In this document: positions 46,994 to 56,489 of the stretch, in pieces
How the letters are laid out: the number at the start of each line of letters is the position of its first letter
How positions within the stretch are numbered: position 1 is the stretch's first letter
Position numbers and translations under genes: made by a program
NCBI RefSeq assembly: GCF_027460065.1
Contig: NZ_JAPYZZ010000001.1
Coordinates: 128,864 to 192,863 of the forward strand
Direction: 5' to 3'
Source of the DNA: Martinezella rhizogenes
GTDB taxonomy: Bacteria > Pseudomonadota > Alphaproteobacteria > Rhizobiales > Rhizobiaceae
Length of the DNA: 64,000 nucleotides
The notes under the pieces: model-generated
The model's input: only the letters and a program-made list of their open reading frames with translations
What the model was told of the DNA's origin: nothing
Databases searched by the model: none

Positions 46994-47998
46994 TCATATG
47001 TCGAACTGGTAGGATTTCGGCACGAAACGATAACCCGTATCCAGCTTCTCCGCGTAACCGACGGACGGGAAAGGCATGTGATACCCGAGGAATGGCAGCC
47101 GGTCGGTGGCGATCATGTCATAAACCTTCTTGCGGGTCGAAGCCGCAGCCGCCTTGTCCATGTCGAACTTCACCTCCCAGTCCGGCCGCTGCAGCGACAG
47201 GACGAAATGGTTGGCGGTATCCGCCGTCAGGATAAGTTGCTTACCTTCCGATTCTACGCGGAAGATCATATGTCCCGGCGAATGGCCGAAAGCGGCAATA
47301 CCAGTGATGCCTGAGACCACACTGGCACCGTCGCCGATGAAGGTTGCCTTTTCGGCCAGCGGCTTGACGTTGGCAAGAACGCCCTTCTGCCCACCTTCGG
47401 CAGGGGTGCCGGCGCGTTTCTCATCGGCCCAGAAATCATATTCCGCCTGGCCGAAGACATAACGCGCCTTTGAAAAAGCCGGCGCACCCTTTTCCATCAA
47501 CCCGCCAATGTGGTCACCATGCATATGGGTCAGCACCACCACGGTCACATCTTCAGGCGTATAACCGGCCGCAGCCATGCCTTCGGTCAGGCGGCCATTG
47601 CCAGCACCGCGGCCAGCCTCACCGAAACCCGTGTCGAACAGCACGAGATCGCTGCCGGTATTGACGAGGACCGGCGAGAAGGAATTAACGAACTGATCCT
47701 TGGGCAGAAAATTGTCTTCCAGCAATTTGCCCACGGTCTCCGCCGACTGGTCCGTGCCGAAGGTCTCTCCCGGATTGGGTGCAGCGCGCGAGCCATCCTT
47801 GACGACCAGCACCTCGAAATTGCCGAGCTTGAAGCGGTTGGTTTCCGGTGGCATGGCGTGTTTTATCTCCATGGAGGTCTGCGGCTGGTTGGTCTGGGCG
47901 TTTGCGCCGCGCGCCATCAACAGCGGCGCGCCGAGAACGCTGGCGCCGGCAGCACCGATGAGGCCACGTCTGCTCATGCTCAAGGATTGGGTCATCAT
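46994..47998 (-). CDS. Exported MBL-fold metallohydrolase
   Basis: The 334-residue protein has a Tat-type signal (MSRRGLIGAAGASVLGAP, about residues 8-25, cleavage near ANAQ) and a metallo-beta-lactamase fold. THMHGDHIGG supplies the HxHxDH metal site, and GHSPGHM and TADTANH supply further ligands. Members hydrolyse lactones, phosphate esters or related bonds; none can be named here. ATG 47998 follows GGAGACAAG. It diverges from the MFS exporter gene, which could handle a related compound (inference). Confidence 0.9.
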   Translation of the reverse strand: MMTQSLSMSRRGLIGAAGASVLGAPLLMARGANAQTNQPQTSMEIKHAMPPETNRFKLGNFEVLVVKDGSRAAPNPGETFGTDQSAETVGKLLEDNFLPKDQFVNSFSPVLVNTGSDLVLFDTGFGEAGRGAGNGRLTEGMAAAGYTPEDVTVVVLTHMHGDHIGGLMEKGAPAFSKARYVFGQAEYDFWADEKRAGTPAEGGQKGVLANVKPLAEKATFIGDGASVVSGITGIAAFGHSPGHMIFRVESEGKQLILTADTANHFVLSLQRPDWEVKFDMDKAAAASTRKKVYDMIATDRLPFLGYHMPFPSVGYAEKLDTGYRFVPKSYQFDI

Positions 47999-48204
47999 CT
48001 TGTCTCCGATATCGCCAACTGGCCGTGATCGCCAACTGATCCCACCCAACGGACAATAGAGCGAGAAAGTTGCAAGAAAACCGGCCTCACGCAGGTTTGA
48101 TCGGAACTTGAGAAATTGATAATTAACGTGTTGGCAAGCCCGCCTATCAGGCGTAGGAGGAACGGCGATATCCCTTGTCGCAGCGGAAAGCCGCAGGCAG
48201 TCCC

Positions 48205-49602
48205 ATGAATCGCATCATTCCCCTGATCCTCGCAGTCGCTCTCTTCATGGAGCAGATGGACTCCACCGTCATCGCCACCTCGCTCCCGGCGATTGCAAAA
48301 GACCTCCATGTCGGCCCGATCACGCTGAAGCTGGCGTTGACGGCCTATATGGTGGCGCTGGCGATCTTCATTCCCATCAGCGGCTGGATGGCCGACAAAT
48401 ACGGCGCGAAGAAAATCTTCCGTTTCGCTATCGGCGTTTTCGTGGTCGGGTCAATCTGCTGCGCGGTTTCGTCGTCGGTGTTCGAATTCGTGCTGTCGCG
48501 TTTCCTGCAGGGCATGGGCGGGGCAATGATGACGCCGGTTGGCCGTCTCGTGCTGCTGCGCACGACCAAGCGTAGTGAACTCGTCTCCGCCATGGCGCTG
48601 CTGACGATACCGGGGCTTGTCGGGCCGCTCACCGGCCCGCCGATCGGCGGCTTCATCACCACCTATTTTTCATGGCACTGGATTTTCCTGATCAACGTGC
48701 CCATCGGCATCATCGGCATCTGGCTGTCGACGATCTTCCTGCCGGAAATCGAAACCACCAACCCACCGCCGATGGACGGCAAGGGGTTCGTTCTGTCAGG
48801 CATCGCCGCCTCCGGCGTTGTCTTCGGCGTGTCGGTGGTCAGCCTTCCGGCCCTGCCGCCCGCCATCGGCATCGCCTCGACGATCATCGGGTTTATCTGT
48901 GGTTTTCTTTACATGCGCCACGCCGCGCGCCACCCTGCCCCCATTCTGGATTTCCGGATTTTCCAAAACGCGACCTTCCGGGCGGCCTCCGTCGGCGGCA
49001 CCGTTTTCCGCATTTCCACGGGCGCCATCCCCTTCCTGATGCCGCTGATGTTGCAGATCGGTTTCGGGCTCAACCCGTTCCAGTCGGGCATGATCACCTT
49101 TGCCGGCGCCATCGGGGCGATCACCACGAAATTCATGGCCAAGCGGGTGTTTGCGGCAACGGGGTTCCGCTCGACGCTGATCGGGGCCGGCATTGTCGGC
49201 GCCTGCACGACGCTCGCCAACAGCTTCTTCACGCCTGAAACACCATATCCGCTGATCATGATCTTCCTGGTCACGGCGGGATTTGCTCGATCCTTCTTCT
49301 TCACCGGATCGAACGCGCTGAGCTATTCCGATATCGAAGACAGCCAGGCCAGCCAGGCGACCTCGATGGCCTCGGTGCTGCAACAGATCAGCCTGGCGCT
49401 GGGCGTGGCTTTCGCCGCTTCCATTCTGGAAGTCAGCAGCATGATGTCAGGCACGCATCTTCAGCTTGCCGATTTCCACATCGCCTTCACCATCGTCGCG
49501 CTGGTTTCGTTGTTCGCGATCGTGCCGATCATCCGCATGGACGCGCAGGCCGGGGCGGCCGTTTCCGGCCACCGCGGCAAGGTTTCGCAACCGGCAGAGT
49601 GA
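48205..49602 (+). CDS. MFS transporter, DHA2 (drug:H+ antiporter) type
   Basis: The 465-residue permease has 14 hydrophobic segments, consistent with the DHA2 branch. Motif A appears as GWMADKYGAKKIFR (about residues 63-76), and MEQMDSTVIATSLPAIA near the N-terminus is typical of EmrB/QacA-like exporters. It likely exports a small toxic compound using the proton gradient at the inner membrane. No membrane-fusion (EmrA) or TetR gene is adjacent. ATG 48205 is chosen over the TTG 48175. It is divergent from the MBL-fold gene and convergent with rlmE, only about one base apart at the stop codons. Confidence 0.9.
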   Translation: MNRIIPLILAVALFMEQMDSTVIATSLPAIAKDLHVGPITLKLALTAYMVALAIFIPISGWMADKYGAKKIFRFAIGVFVVGSICCAVSSSVFEFVLSRFLQGMGGAMMTPVGRLVLLRTTKRSELVSAMALLTIPGLVGPLTGPPIGGFITTYFSWHWIFLINVPIGIIGIWLSTIFLPEIETTNPPPMDGKGFVLSGIAASGVVFGVSVVSLPALPPAIGIASTIIGFICGFLYMRHAARHPAPILDFRIFQNATFRAASVGGTVFRISTGAIPFLMPLMLQIGFGLNPFQSGMITFAGAIGAITTKFMAKRVFAATGFRSTLIGAGIVGACTTLANSFFTPETPYPLIMIFLVTAGFARSFFFTGSNALSYSDIEDSQASQATSMASVLQQISLALGVAFAASILEVSSMMSGTHLQLADFHIAFTIVALVSLFAIVPIIRMDAQAGAAVSGHRGKVSQPAE

Positions 49603-50343
49603 TCAGTCCTCAGTCGACTCTTCAGCGTCGGCATCGATAGCCGGTTCGTTTCTGCGGCCCTTGAAGTGCTTGGCAAGCAGGAACATCTCGACCGATTCCG
49701 AACGTGACGACGCCGGCTTGATGTGCAGAACCTGCTTGAAGTTCTTCTTCAGCATATCAAGCAATGCCTTTTCCGTGCCGCCCTGGAAGGTCTTGGCAAG
49801 GAAATGGCCGCCTTCCGCCAGCACCTGAACCGCGAAATCGGCTGCGACCTCGCACAGATGCATGGTGCGGATGTGGTCGGTCTTCTGGTGGCCCGTGGTG
49901 GGCGCGGCCATATCCGACAAGACAAGATCGGGCGTGCCGCCGACGGCTTCCATCAGCTGATCGGGTGCGGTCGGGTCGAGGAAGTCGAGTTGCAGGATCT
50001 TCACGCCGGGGATCGGATCGATTTCGAGGAAATCGATGGCCGCGACGCGGATATCGTCTTCGGTGGAATCCGTCACCTTAGAGGCGATCTGCGACCAGCT
50101 TCCGGGAGCGGCACCAAGGTCGATGATGCGGGTCGCACCCTTCAAAATCTGGTGCTTGTCGTTGATTTCCAGAAGCTTGAAGGCGGCGCGGGCGCGATAG
50201 CCTTCCAGCTTGGCGCGCTGCACATAGGGGTCATTGATATGACGCTCCAGCCAGCGGCGCGACGAGGCCTTGAGCTTGGTCTTCTTGACCTTCTGGCCGA
50301 TCTTGCGGCCGGTGCGATTGGTGCTTGTCGGCGCCTTGCTCAT
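49603..50343 (-). CDS. rlmE: 23S rRNA (uridine-2552-2'-O)-methyltransferase
   Basis: The 246-residue RrmJ/FtsJ enzyme methylates U2552 in the ribosomal A-loop during 50S maturation. The SAM motif [10 protein letters not shown] and the K-D-K-E catalytic set are visible (K in [11 protein letters not shown] in [12 protein letters not shown] in LAKTFQGG). The N-terminal about 25 residues are very basic, longer than the E. coli protein (209). It overlaps the stop of ppx by four bases (ATGA), so the two are translationally coupled. Confidence 0.94.
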   Translation of the reverse strand: MSKAPTSTNRTGRKIGQKVKKTKLKASSRRWLERHINDPYVQRAKLEGYRARAAFKLLEINDKHQILKGATRIIDLGAAPGSWSQIASKVTDSTEDDIRVAAIDFLEIDPIPGVKILQLDFLDPTAPDQLMEAVGGTPDLVLSDMAAPTTGHQKTDHIRTMHLCEVAADFAVQVLAEGGHFLAKTFQGGTEKALLDMLKKNFKQVLHIKPASSRSESVEMFLLAKHFKGRRNEPAIDADAEESTED

Positions 50344-51929
50344 GTCAAACCTTCCGTTCTATCCTGCCGTACCATCTGCATGCGCCTTATGCGGTTGCGC
50401 CGCCATGCGCCGTCATCCGCCATCATATCCGTCAAGAGGCCTTCGCGCAGGCCACGATCGGCCACCCGCATGCGGCGTGCCGGCCAGCGGCGGCGAATGG
50501 CCTCAAGAATAGCGCAGCCGGCCAGAACCAGATCGGCCCGGTCAGGCCCAATGCAGGCATTGGCGGCGCGGCCGGCGAAATCCCATGCCAGAAGCTTGTC
50601 CTGCATGGCCGTCACCTCGACATCGGAAAGCCAGAGGCCATCCACCTTGCGGCGATCATAGCGTGGCAGATCGAGATGGACGCCCGCAAGCGTCGTCACC
50701 GTGCCCGAGGTTCCGATCAGATGAAAATCCTCATGATGCAATTGCGGTGCGAGCGGCGGGCAATGGAATGCATCGAGCAGGCCTTCGACTTCCCGCACCA
50801 TGGCGGCAAAAACATCCGGCGTCACATCGCGGCCGCCATGACGTTCCGACAAAGTGACGACGCCGACCGGCAAAGAGGTCCAGTGGGTGATGTGGTTGGC
50901 GAGCCGGTTCGAGCGGTTTTCACCGACCTTGATGACCGCTATTTCCGACGATCCACCGCCAATATCGAACAGCACGACGGAGCGCGCTTCACGCCCGACA
51001 AGCGAGGCGCAGCCGGAGACCGCAAGCCGGGCTTCCGTCTCGCGGCTGATGATTTCGAGCTTCAGCCCCGTTTCCCGCGTGACGCGCTCCAGAAATTCCT
51101 CGCCATTGGAGGCTGCGCGGCAGGCCTCGGTGGCGATCAGCCGCATGCGCCTGATCGGGCGTCCGGCAAGTTTCGAGGAGCAGACCTTGAGCGCTTCCAC
51201 GGCGCGATCCATCGCATCATCGGAAAGCCGACCGCTCGATATCAGCCCCTCGCCCAGCCGGACGATGCGTGAAAAGGCATCGACCACCCGGAACTGGCCC
51301 GGCCGTGTCGGCTGCGCGATCAGCAGGCGGCAATTATTGGTGCCGAGATCGAGCGCCGCATACATATCCGCCAGCGGCTCCTGACCATGCTCATGCTGGC
51401 GGCCTGCGTGGCGGGCGGAGATTTCAGACTGCGACCGGTGCTGCTCCTGTGCCGAGCCATTGGCACGGCCGTTCTGCTTACCGCTATGTTTCGGTGCGTG
51501 GCTGGGAACCAGCGGACGGCCCTGCGGGTCACGACCGCGGGGATCGCGGTGGCCGCGTTTGCGGTTACGCGATTTTCGCGGGCCAATAGGCGGCACGGAG
51601 GATGAATTTGCGCTATCGGGTGCGGCTGGAGCCTGCACCTCTCCGTTGACAGCGGCTGCAGCCTGCTGAGACGTGCCTTTGCCACGAGAACGCCTGCGGC
51701 GCTTTCTCTTGCGCGGCTCGGCGTCCGGCTCGAGAGCCGATACGTAGGAGGAACCGGCCGGAACATCCGCGGCAACATCATGCGACAACACAACAGCGTC
51801 ACGGGGCTTACCGTCACGCTTGTGTTTCTTGCCACGACGGGATCGCTTCGCTTTCCCTTTGTTCGCCACCGACGCCCCTTGTTCCGACGGCTTTGGGCCG
51901 TTTCCGGGGTCGATCACTGTCTTGTCCAT
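50340..51929 (-). CDS. ppx: Ppx/GppA phosphatase with long basic N-terminal extension
   Basis: The frame encodes 529 residues from ATG 51929 (or 543 from ATG 51971). The last about 360 residues form a Ppx/GppA exopolyphosphatase/guanosine pentaphosphatase domain with [11 protein letters not shown] and [17 protein letters not shown]-fold phosphate-binding loops. The first about 165 residues are disordered and extremely basic ([40 protein letters not shown]). E. coli GppA has no such extension. It is coupled to rlmE. It degrades polyphosphate or pppGpp by family; which one is not decided. Confidence 0.88.
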   Translation of the reverse strand: MDKTVIDPGNGPKPSEQGASVANKGKAKRSRRGKKHKRDGKPRDAVVLSHDVAADVPAGSSYVSALEPDAEPRKRKRRRRSRGKGTSQQAAAAVNGEVQAPAAPDSANSSSVPPIGPRKSRNRKRGHRDPRGRDPQGRPLVPSHAPKHSGKQNGRANGSAQEQHRSQSEISARHAGRQHEHGQEPLADMYAALDLGTNNCRLLIAQPTRPGQFRVVDAFSRIVRLGEGLISSGRLSDDAMDRAVEALKVCSSKLAGRPIRRMRLIATEACRAASNGEEFLERVTRETGLKLEIISRETEARLAVSGCASLVGREARSVVLFDIGGGSSEIAVIKVGENRSNRLANHITHWTSLPVGVVTLSERHGGRDVTPDVFAAMVREVEGLLDAFHCPPLAPQLHHEDFHLIGTSGTVTTLAGVHLDLPRYDRRKVDGLWLSDVEVTAMQDKLLAWDFAGRAANACIGPDRADLVLAGCAILEAIRRRWPARRMRVADRGLREGLLTDMMADDGAWRRNRIRRMQMVRQDRTEGLT

Positions 51930-52189
51930 TTCGCCGCGCACAAGCGTAGACGCTATGCTGCTGGCTTTCATAAGGTTTCGTTGGGTGGACAATACCAGCG
52001 CAGGCGATTTTAGCCAAATGGTTTTTGGCAGGCCATCCATGGGATGGCCTGACGCCTGGCCAGGGCTGGATACGGATCGTCACGATCGCGGCAATGATGT
52101 CAGGGGATTTTCGAAGTCGGCAGGCAGATCAGCTCGGCGCCGAGACCTGCGCGAACCTCAGCAACTCATGAACAGGCGCCAATGAGGAA

Positions 52190-52248
52190 AGAAATTCCCC
52201 TCTCCCTGTAAGTCCTTGTGACATATAAACTTACTGGGAGAGGGGAAT
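52190..52248 (-). terminator. Terminator of tRNA-His
   Basis: ATTCCCCTCTCCCTGTAAGT (52194-52213) pairs with ACTTACTGGGAGAGGGGAAT (52229-52248) with one mismatch. On the minus strand it immediately follows the tRNA 3' end and precedes TTTC. Confidence 0.85.
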
Positions 52249-52324
52249 GGTACGGTTGAGTGGGGTCGAACCACCGACCTCAGGTGCCACAAACCTGCGC
52301 TCTAACCAACTGAGCTACAACCGC
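52248..52324 (-). tRNA. tRNA-His (GUG)
   Basis: The 77-base cloverleaf includes an encoded CCA. The acceptor GCGGTTG pairs with CAACCGT, ending in a G1-U72 wobble. The anticodon stem CAGGT/ACCTG holds loop TTGTGGC with anticodon GTG, and the T-loop is TTCGACC. The base before G1 is T, so there is no genomic G-1 and the discriminator is A73. This matches the published loss of G-1 in many alphaproteobacterial tRNA-His species. Confidence 0.97.
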
Positions 52325-52639
52325 ACATGAAACGCCGAAGCGGCGCTACGGGGGGTGACATAAAAGGTGTTTCCCCCATTTGCAAGTGCCTCTTCGAATT
52401 TTGCGAAAAAAGGCTGCGAAAGGCAAGTGCTTTTCGATAGGGTGACTAGGAACCCGAAGCGGGAATGGGCCTGTTGATGTTAACTCTATTTGGCGATTCA
52501 TCCACCGGGCGGTGGACCCGGCGGCGCTGTGAAGTTATTTAAAATTCTGTTAACGTGATGCCTGGCGGGTTTACGTTTTGCGCTTCATGAGGAAGCCAAG
52601 AAGCCCGCAAGGTCCGGTAGTGCCAGAATAGGTTTCGAC
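52325..52639. other. Intergenic region of 315 bp before the histidine kinase
   Basis: The region contains the tRNA-His promoter side, a palindrome TCCACC-GGGC-GGTGGA (52501-52516) and a CtrA box described separately. No ORF or second RNA gene was identified. Confidence 0.5.
52539..52554. promoter_or_regulatory. CtrA-binding box upstream of the PdhS-type kinase gene
   Basis: TTAA at 52539-52542, seven bases, then TTAAC at 52550-52554 gives the full TTAA-N7-TTAA(C) consensus of the cell-cycle regulator CtrA. It lies about 85 bp before the kinase start codon, a position suited to direct control of transcription. Confidence 0.65.
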
Positions 52640-55600
52640 ATGCCCGCCGTCCAATATCCCTTTATCGATATAGCAGTGCATGAACGGGTGCGTGAAGGTT
52701 TCGGGCGCGGTGAGGCCATGGCGCTGTTTTCGCTCGATCTTCAAAATGTTCTCTGGGCCAATGGGCGTGGTGCTTCGCTGTTCGGCACGCCGATGGTTTA
52801 CGATTTTCTGGAGCAAGGCCCCAAACGCCAGGATGTGACCTTCCGGCAATTGGCGGCCACGGCGGCCCGGCTTTCGACAGCCGGCGACGGTCTGCCATTT
52901 ACCATTCGTATCACTTCGGGTTTCCGCAGCCTTGCCGTCACCGCCCGCGCGGAGATCATCGAGGCGGAACCCGGCCATCCGGCCATCCTGTTTGCCGCCC
53001 TCACCGATCAGGCCGCGCCCGACGTGGCCGAATGCGCCCGGCGCATGATCGAAGGGTTTGACGATCCAGATATTCATATGGCGGTGCTGAATGGCGACAA
53101 TGAGATCATCGCCGCCTCCTCGGGCTTTTCGTCGCTCGGCATCACGCCGCACACCGCCCGCACGCTCATCAAAATGGCCGCCGGCCAGTCCGGTCACCTC
53201 GTCAAACGCCCTGTGCCAACAGGAAAGGGCTATCTGCCTGCCGCCACCGGCCAGATCACGACATCGCCCGAACTGAACCTGATGTTCGTGGTGGAAACTG
53301 CGCTCGGAACGCTCGATCCCGTCAATGGGTTTGCAGAAGACAAGCCGCAGGAAACCCTGGCCGCCGCCGAGCCCGTCCTGCCGGTTGAAGAGACGGCACC
53401 TGTTATCGCGGCAACCGCCTCTTTCGATTCCGTTCTCGACGCCGTTGCCGGCATCGAGGAGGTGGAAGAGGTGCAGGAACTGCCGTCCGATTCCGAAGAG
53501 AACGTGGCAGCGGAACCGGCTGAAAACAGCGTTCCGTCTATGCCGGAAAGCCTTGCGGAAGTATCGGCAGAGCTTCCTGCGCGGGATGCGGATGCCGCCG
53601 CCGATATGGCGATGACCGACGACATTGAGGACCTCTTCGAACTCGACGCCGATGAAACGGTGGCTCCCTCGATCGAGCGAACGGTCGCAGAGGATCATGC
53701 CGGTGAGGCGCAGGCCGAAGAAAACACAGTCGCGGACGATGAAATCGCCGAAACCGGGGCGGCAGAAGCTGCTACTGCGGCGGACGAAGAGCTAACGACG
53801 GAGACGGAAACGGCAGAGATCGGCACTGGCGAAGAAGCACGGCCTTTCGTCTTTAATGCCGGTGCGCGCGCCTCCCGCTTCGTCTGGAAAATCGATGCTG
53901 AAGGGCGTTTCAGCTCGATTTCGCACGAATTTGCAGAAGCCGTGGGCGCCAAGGCGGCTGCCGTGGAAGGCATGGGCTTTGCCGATGTCGCGGCCCTGTT
54001 CAATCTCGATCCAGACGGCAAGATCCGCGAGCTTCTCGGCCGACGCGACACCTGGTCGGGCAAGACGATCTACTGGCCGGTGGAAGGCACTTCGCTGATG
54101 GTGCCGATCGATCTCGCCGCCCTGCCGACCTATACCCGTGCCCGCGAATTTGACGGTTTCCGCGGTTTCGGCATCGTGCGCCTCGCCGATACTACCGAAG
54201 ACCCACATGCCACCGGGCTGACCTTCCTGAATAGTGAAGAGACGGATCCGGCAGAGGTTTTGCCGCAGCCGGCCGTGGAAGATGAGAGCCATGAATTGCT
54301 GGCTTTTGTCGATGAGGACGAGCAAACGGACGACAATCCTCACTCGGCGCTGCCTGATGAACCGGCGGTAGGCTTCGATGAGGCCGACGACGCTACCGAC
54401 GAGGTTTTGGCGGAAGAACAGCTTGATGATGAGACCTCGCCGGAAGTCGAAGCGCCAATAGAAACGCCTGCGCCCGAACCATCCTATTCCGACAAGGTCG
54501 TCCATCTGGAGGAGCGCCGTTCGCGCTCCCGCGAAGGACTGACCGCAGGCGAGCAAGCCGCCTTCCGCGAAATTGGCCGGACGCTCGCGCCATCGGATAC
54601 GGCGTCGGAGGAAAAACGCGAAGCGGATGCGGAAGGGATTTCGGCAGAGCCGGTCGTTGAGGATATCCAGCAAGACATCGTTGCGGAGACCATCGAAAGC
54701 GCTCCTTCCGAGATGGGCGACGACGCAGAGACAACGGAACCGGCAGAAGAAGACGATCTTTTTGCCGATTATGTTCGGGGTGAACAGCCTGCGCTCGTTC
54801 GTACACGCACGGATGAAACCGCTTCTGAAGAAAAACAGGTGACGACCACCGACGAGCAGCCGGTTGCCGATATTGCCACCTCCATGGTGAGCCCGCCCAT
54901 TCGTGCCGCCAGTGCGCTGACGGCCGAGACGCTGGATCAGATGCCGGTGGCGCTTCTGGTGCATGCCGGTGACAGGCTGATCCACGCCAATCCCGACTTC
55001 CTGCGGCTGACGGGCTACACCTCCCTGACTGAGCTGGAAGAGGTCGGCGGGTTGGAAGCCTTGCTGCAGCGGCAGGAACTGGAGAACATGCCTGACAATG
55101 AGGGCGGCATGGTCGTCGTCAGCGCCGAAAACGACATCATTCCGGTCAAGGCGCGGCTGCAGTCCATCCGCTGGGAAGAGACGAAGGCACTGATGCTGTC
55201 GCTGGTTCCGCAGGAAGAAAAACCGGCGGCGGTTATGGCGGCCAATGAAAACACCGCGGACAATGCGGAGGTGGGCAGCCTCTCCCTGTTGCAGGGCGAA
55301 ATGGAAGAGCTGCATTCCATTCTGGAAACCGCCACCGATGGCGTGGTGCTTCTGGGCGACGACGGCGAAATCCGCTCGCTCAACCGTTCCGCCAGCGCGC
55401 TGTTCAACTATGATAATGGCGAAATCGCCGGCAAGCCCTTCGTGACGCTCTTTGCCCATGAGAGCCAGCGGGCCGTGCTCGACTATCTCTCCGGCCTTGC
55501 CAATAACGGTGTTGCCAGCGTGCTGAATGACGGCCGGGAAGTGATCGGTCGCGAGGCCTCCGGCGGTTTCCTGCCGCTGTTCATGACCATCGGGCGGCTG

Positions 55601-56410
55601 AAATCCTCGCATGGCTATTGCGCCGTGATCCGCGACATCACTCAGTGGAAGCGCACCGAAGAAGAGCTGCGCAACGCCAAGCGCGCGGCGGAAACCGCCA
55701 ATGCGCACAAAACGGACTTTCTGGCACGCGTCAGTCATGAAATCCGCACGCCGCTCAACGCCATCATCGGCTTCTCCGACATGATGGCGACCGAACGTTT
55801 CGGGCCGATCGGCAATCCGCGTTATGTGGAATATGCCAATGATATCGGCCGTTCCGGCCGGCATGTGCTCGATATCGTCAATGATCTCCTCGATATTTCC
55901 AAGATCGAGGCCGGGCAGATGGATGTGGATTTCATCGCCGTGCCGCTGAACGAGACGGTGGCCGAGGCGGTCTCGCTGGTGCAGCCGCAGGCCAACAATC
56001 AGCGCGTCATCATTCGCACCGCGCTGGCACAATCCGTGCCCCAGATCGTCGCCGACCTGCGCTCGATCAAGCAGATCGTGCTGAACATCCTGTCGAACGC
56101 CATCCGCTTCACCCCATCCGGCGGCCAGATTGTCGTCTCCACCGCCTATGAAGCCAATGGCAGCGTGTCGCTGCGCATCCGCGACACCGGCATCGGCATG
56201 ACGCGGGCGGAACTGGAACAGGCGATGAAGCCGTTCCGGCAGGTGGCATCGTCAGGCAAGCGCGTGCGCGGCGACGGCACCGGGCTTGGCCTGCCGCTGA
56301 CGAAAGCCATGGTGGATGCCAACCGCGCGAATTTCTCCATCACCTCCACGCCGAATGAAGGCACGCTGGTGGAAATCACCTTTCCATCGCAGCGGGTTCT
56401 TGCCAACTGA
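52640..56410 (+). CDS. pdhS1: PdhS-type PAS sensor histidine kinase
   Basis: This 1256-residue, apparently cytoplasmic hybrid of PAS modules and a kinase has no transmembrane segment. PAS-like domains lie at about residues 1-165, 405-510, 755-850 and 890-1000. They are separated by two long acidic, Glu/Ala-rich linkers (about 230-400 and 530-740). The kinase core has phosphoacceptor H1033 in VSHEIRTPLNAIIGFSDMM and an ATPase domain with GTGLGLPLTKAMVDAN. The HAIIGFSDMMATERFGPIG-like helix is the signature of PdhS/DivJ/PleC kinases that act on DivK and so on CtrA. I use pdhS1 because sequence, size and its place in an Agrobacterium chromosome fit that gene, with less than full certainty. Confidence 0.88.
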   Translation: MPAVQYPFIDIAVHERVREGFGRGEAMALFSLDLQNVLWANGRGASLFGTPMVYDFLEQGPKRQDVTFRQLAATAARLSTAGDGLPFTIRITSGFRSLAVTARAEIIEAEPGHPAILFAALTDQAAPDVAECARRMIEGFDDPDIHMAVLNGDNEIIAASSGFSSLGITPHTARTLIKMAAGQSGHLVKRPVPTGKGYLPAATGQITTSPELNLMFVVETALGTLDPVNGFAEDKPQETLAAAEPVLPVEETAPVIAATASFDSVLDAVAGIEEVEEVQELPSDSEENVAAEPAENSVPSMPESLAEVSAELPARDADAAADMAMTDDIEDLFELDADETVAPSIERTVAEDHAGEAQAEENTVADDEIAETGAAEAATAADEELTTETETAEIGTGEEARPFVFNAGARASRFVWKIDAEGRFSSISHEFAEAVGAKAAAVEGMGFADVAALFNLDPDGKIRELLGRRDTWSGKTIYWPVEGTSLMVPIDLAALPTYTRAREFDGFRGFGIVRLADTTEDPHATGLTFLNSEETDPAEVLPQPAVEDESHELLAFVDEDEQTDDNPHSALPDEPAVGFDEADDATDEVLAEEQLDDETSPEVEAPIETPAPEPSYSDKVVHLEERRSRSREGLTAGEQAAFREIGRTLAPSDTASEEKREADAEGISAEPVVEDIQQDIVAETIESAPSEMGDDAETTEPAEEDDLFADYVRGEQPALVRTRTDETASEEKQVTTTDEQPVADIATSMVSPPIRAASALTAETLDQMPVALLVHAGDRLIHANPDFLRLTGYTSLTELEEVGGLEALLQRQELENMPDNEGGMVVVSAENDIIPVKARLQSIRWEETKALMLSLVPQEEKPAAVMAANENTADNAEVGSLSLLQGEMEELHSILETATDGVVLLGDDGEIRSLNRSASALFNYDNGEIAGKPFVTLFAHESQRAVLDYLSGLANNGVASVLNDGREVIGREASGGFLPLFMTIGRLKSSHGYCAVIRDITQWKRTEEELRNAKRAAETANAHKTDFLARVSHEIRTPLNAIIGFSDMMATERFGPIGNPRYVEYANDIGRSGRHVLDIVNDLLDISKIEAGQMDVDFIAVPLNETVAEAVSLVQPQANNQRVIIRTALAQSVPQIVADLRSIKQIVLNILSNAIRFTPSGGQIVVSTAYEANGSVSLRIRDTGIGMTRAELEQAMKPFRQVASSGKRVRGDGTGLGLPLTKAMVDANRANFSITSTPNEGTLVEITFPSQRVLAN

Positions 56411-56489
56411 GGCCATGCGGGCGTAGCAATGCGGAAGCCGCCGACTGAAAGATCAGCCGGTAAAGGCTTTCGCAAGACAGCAGGCCCGC

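Noticed and set aside
53792..56032. 746-codon minus-strand ORF
   Set aside because: Antisense to the PdhS-type kinase, which has conserved kinase boxes.
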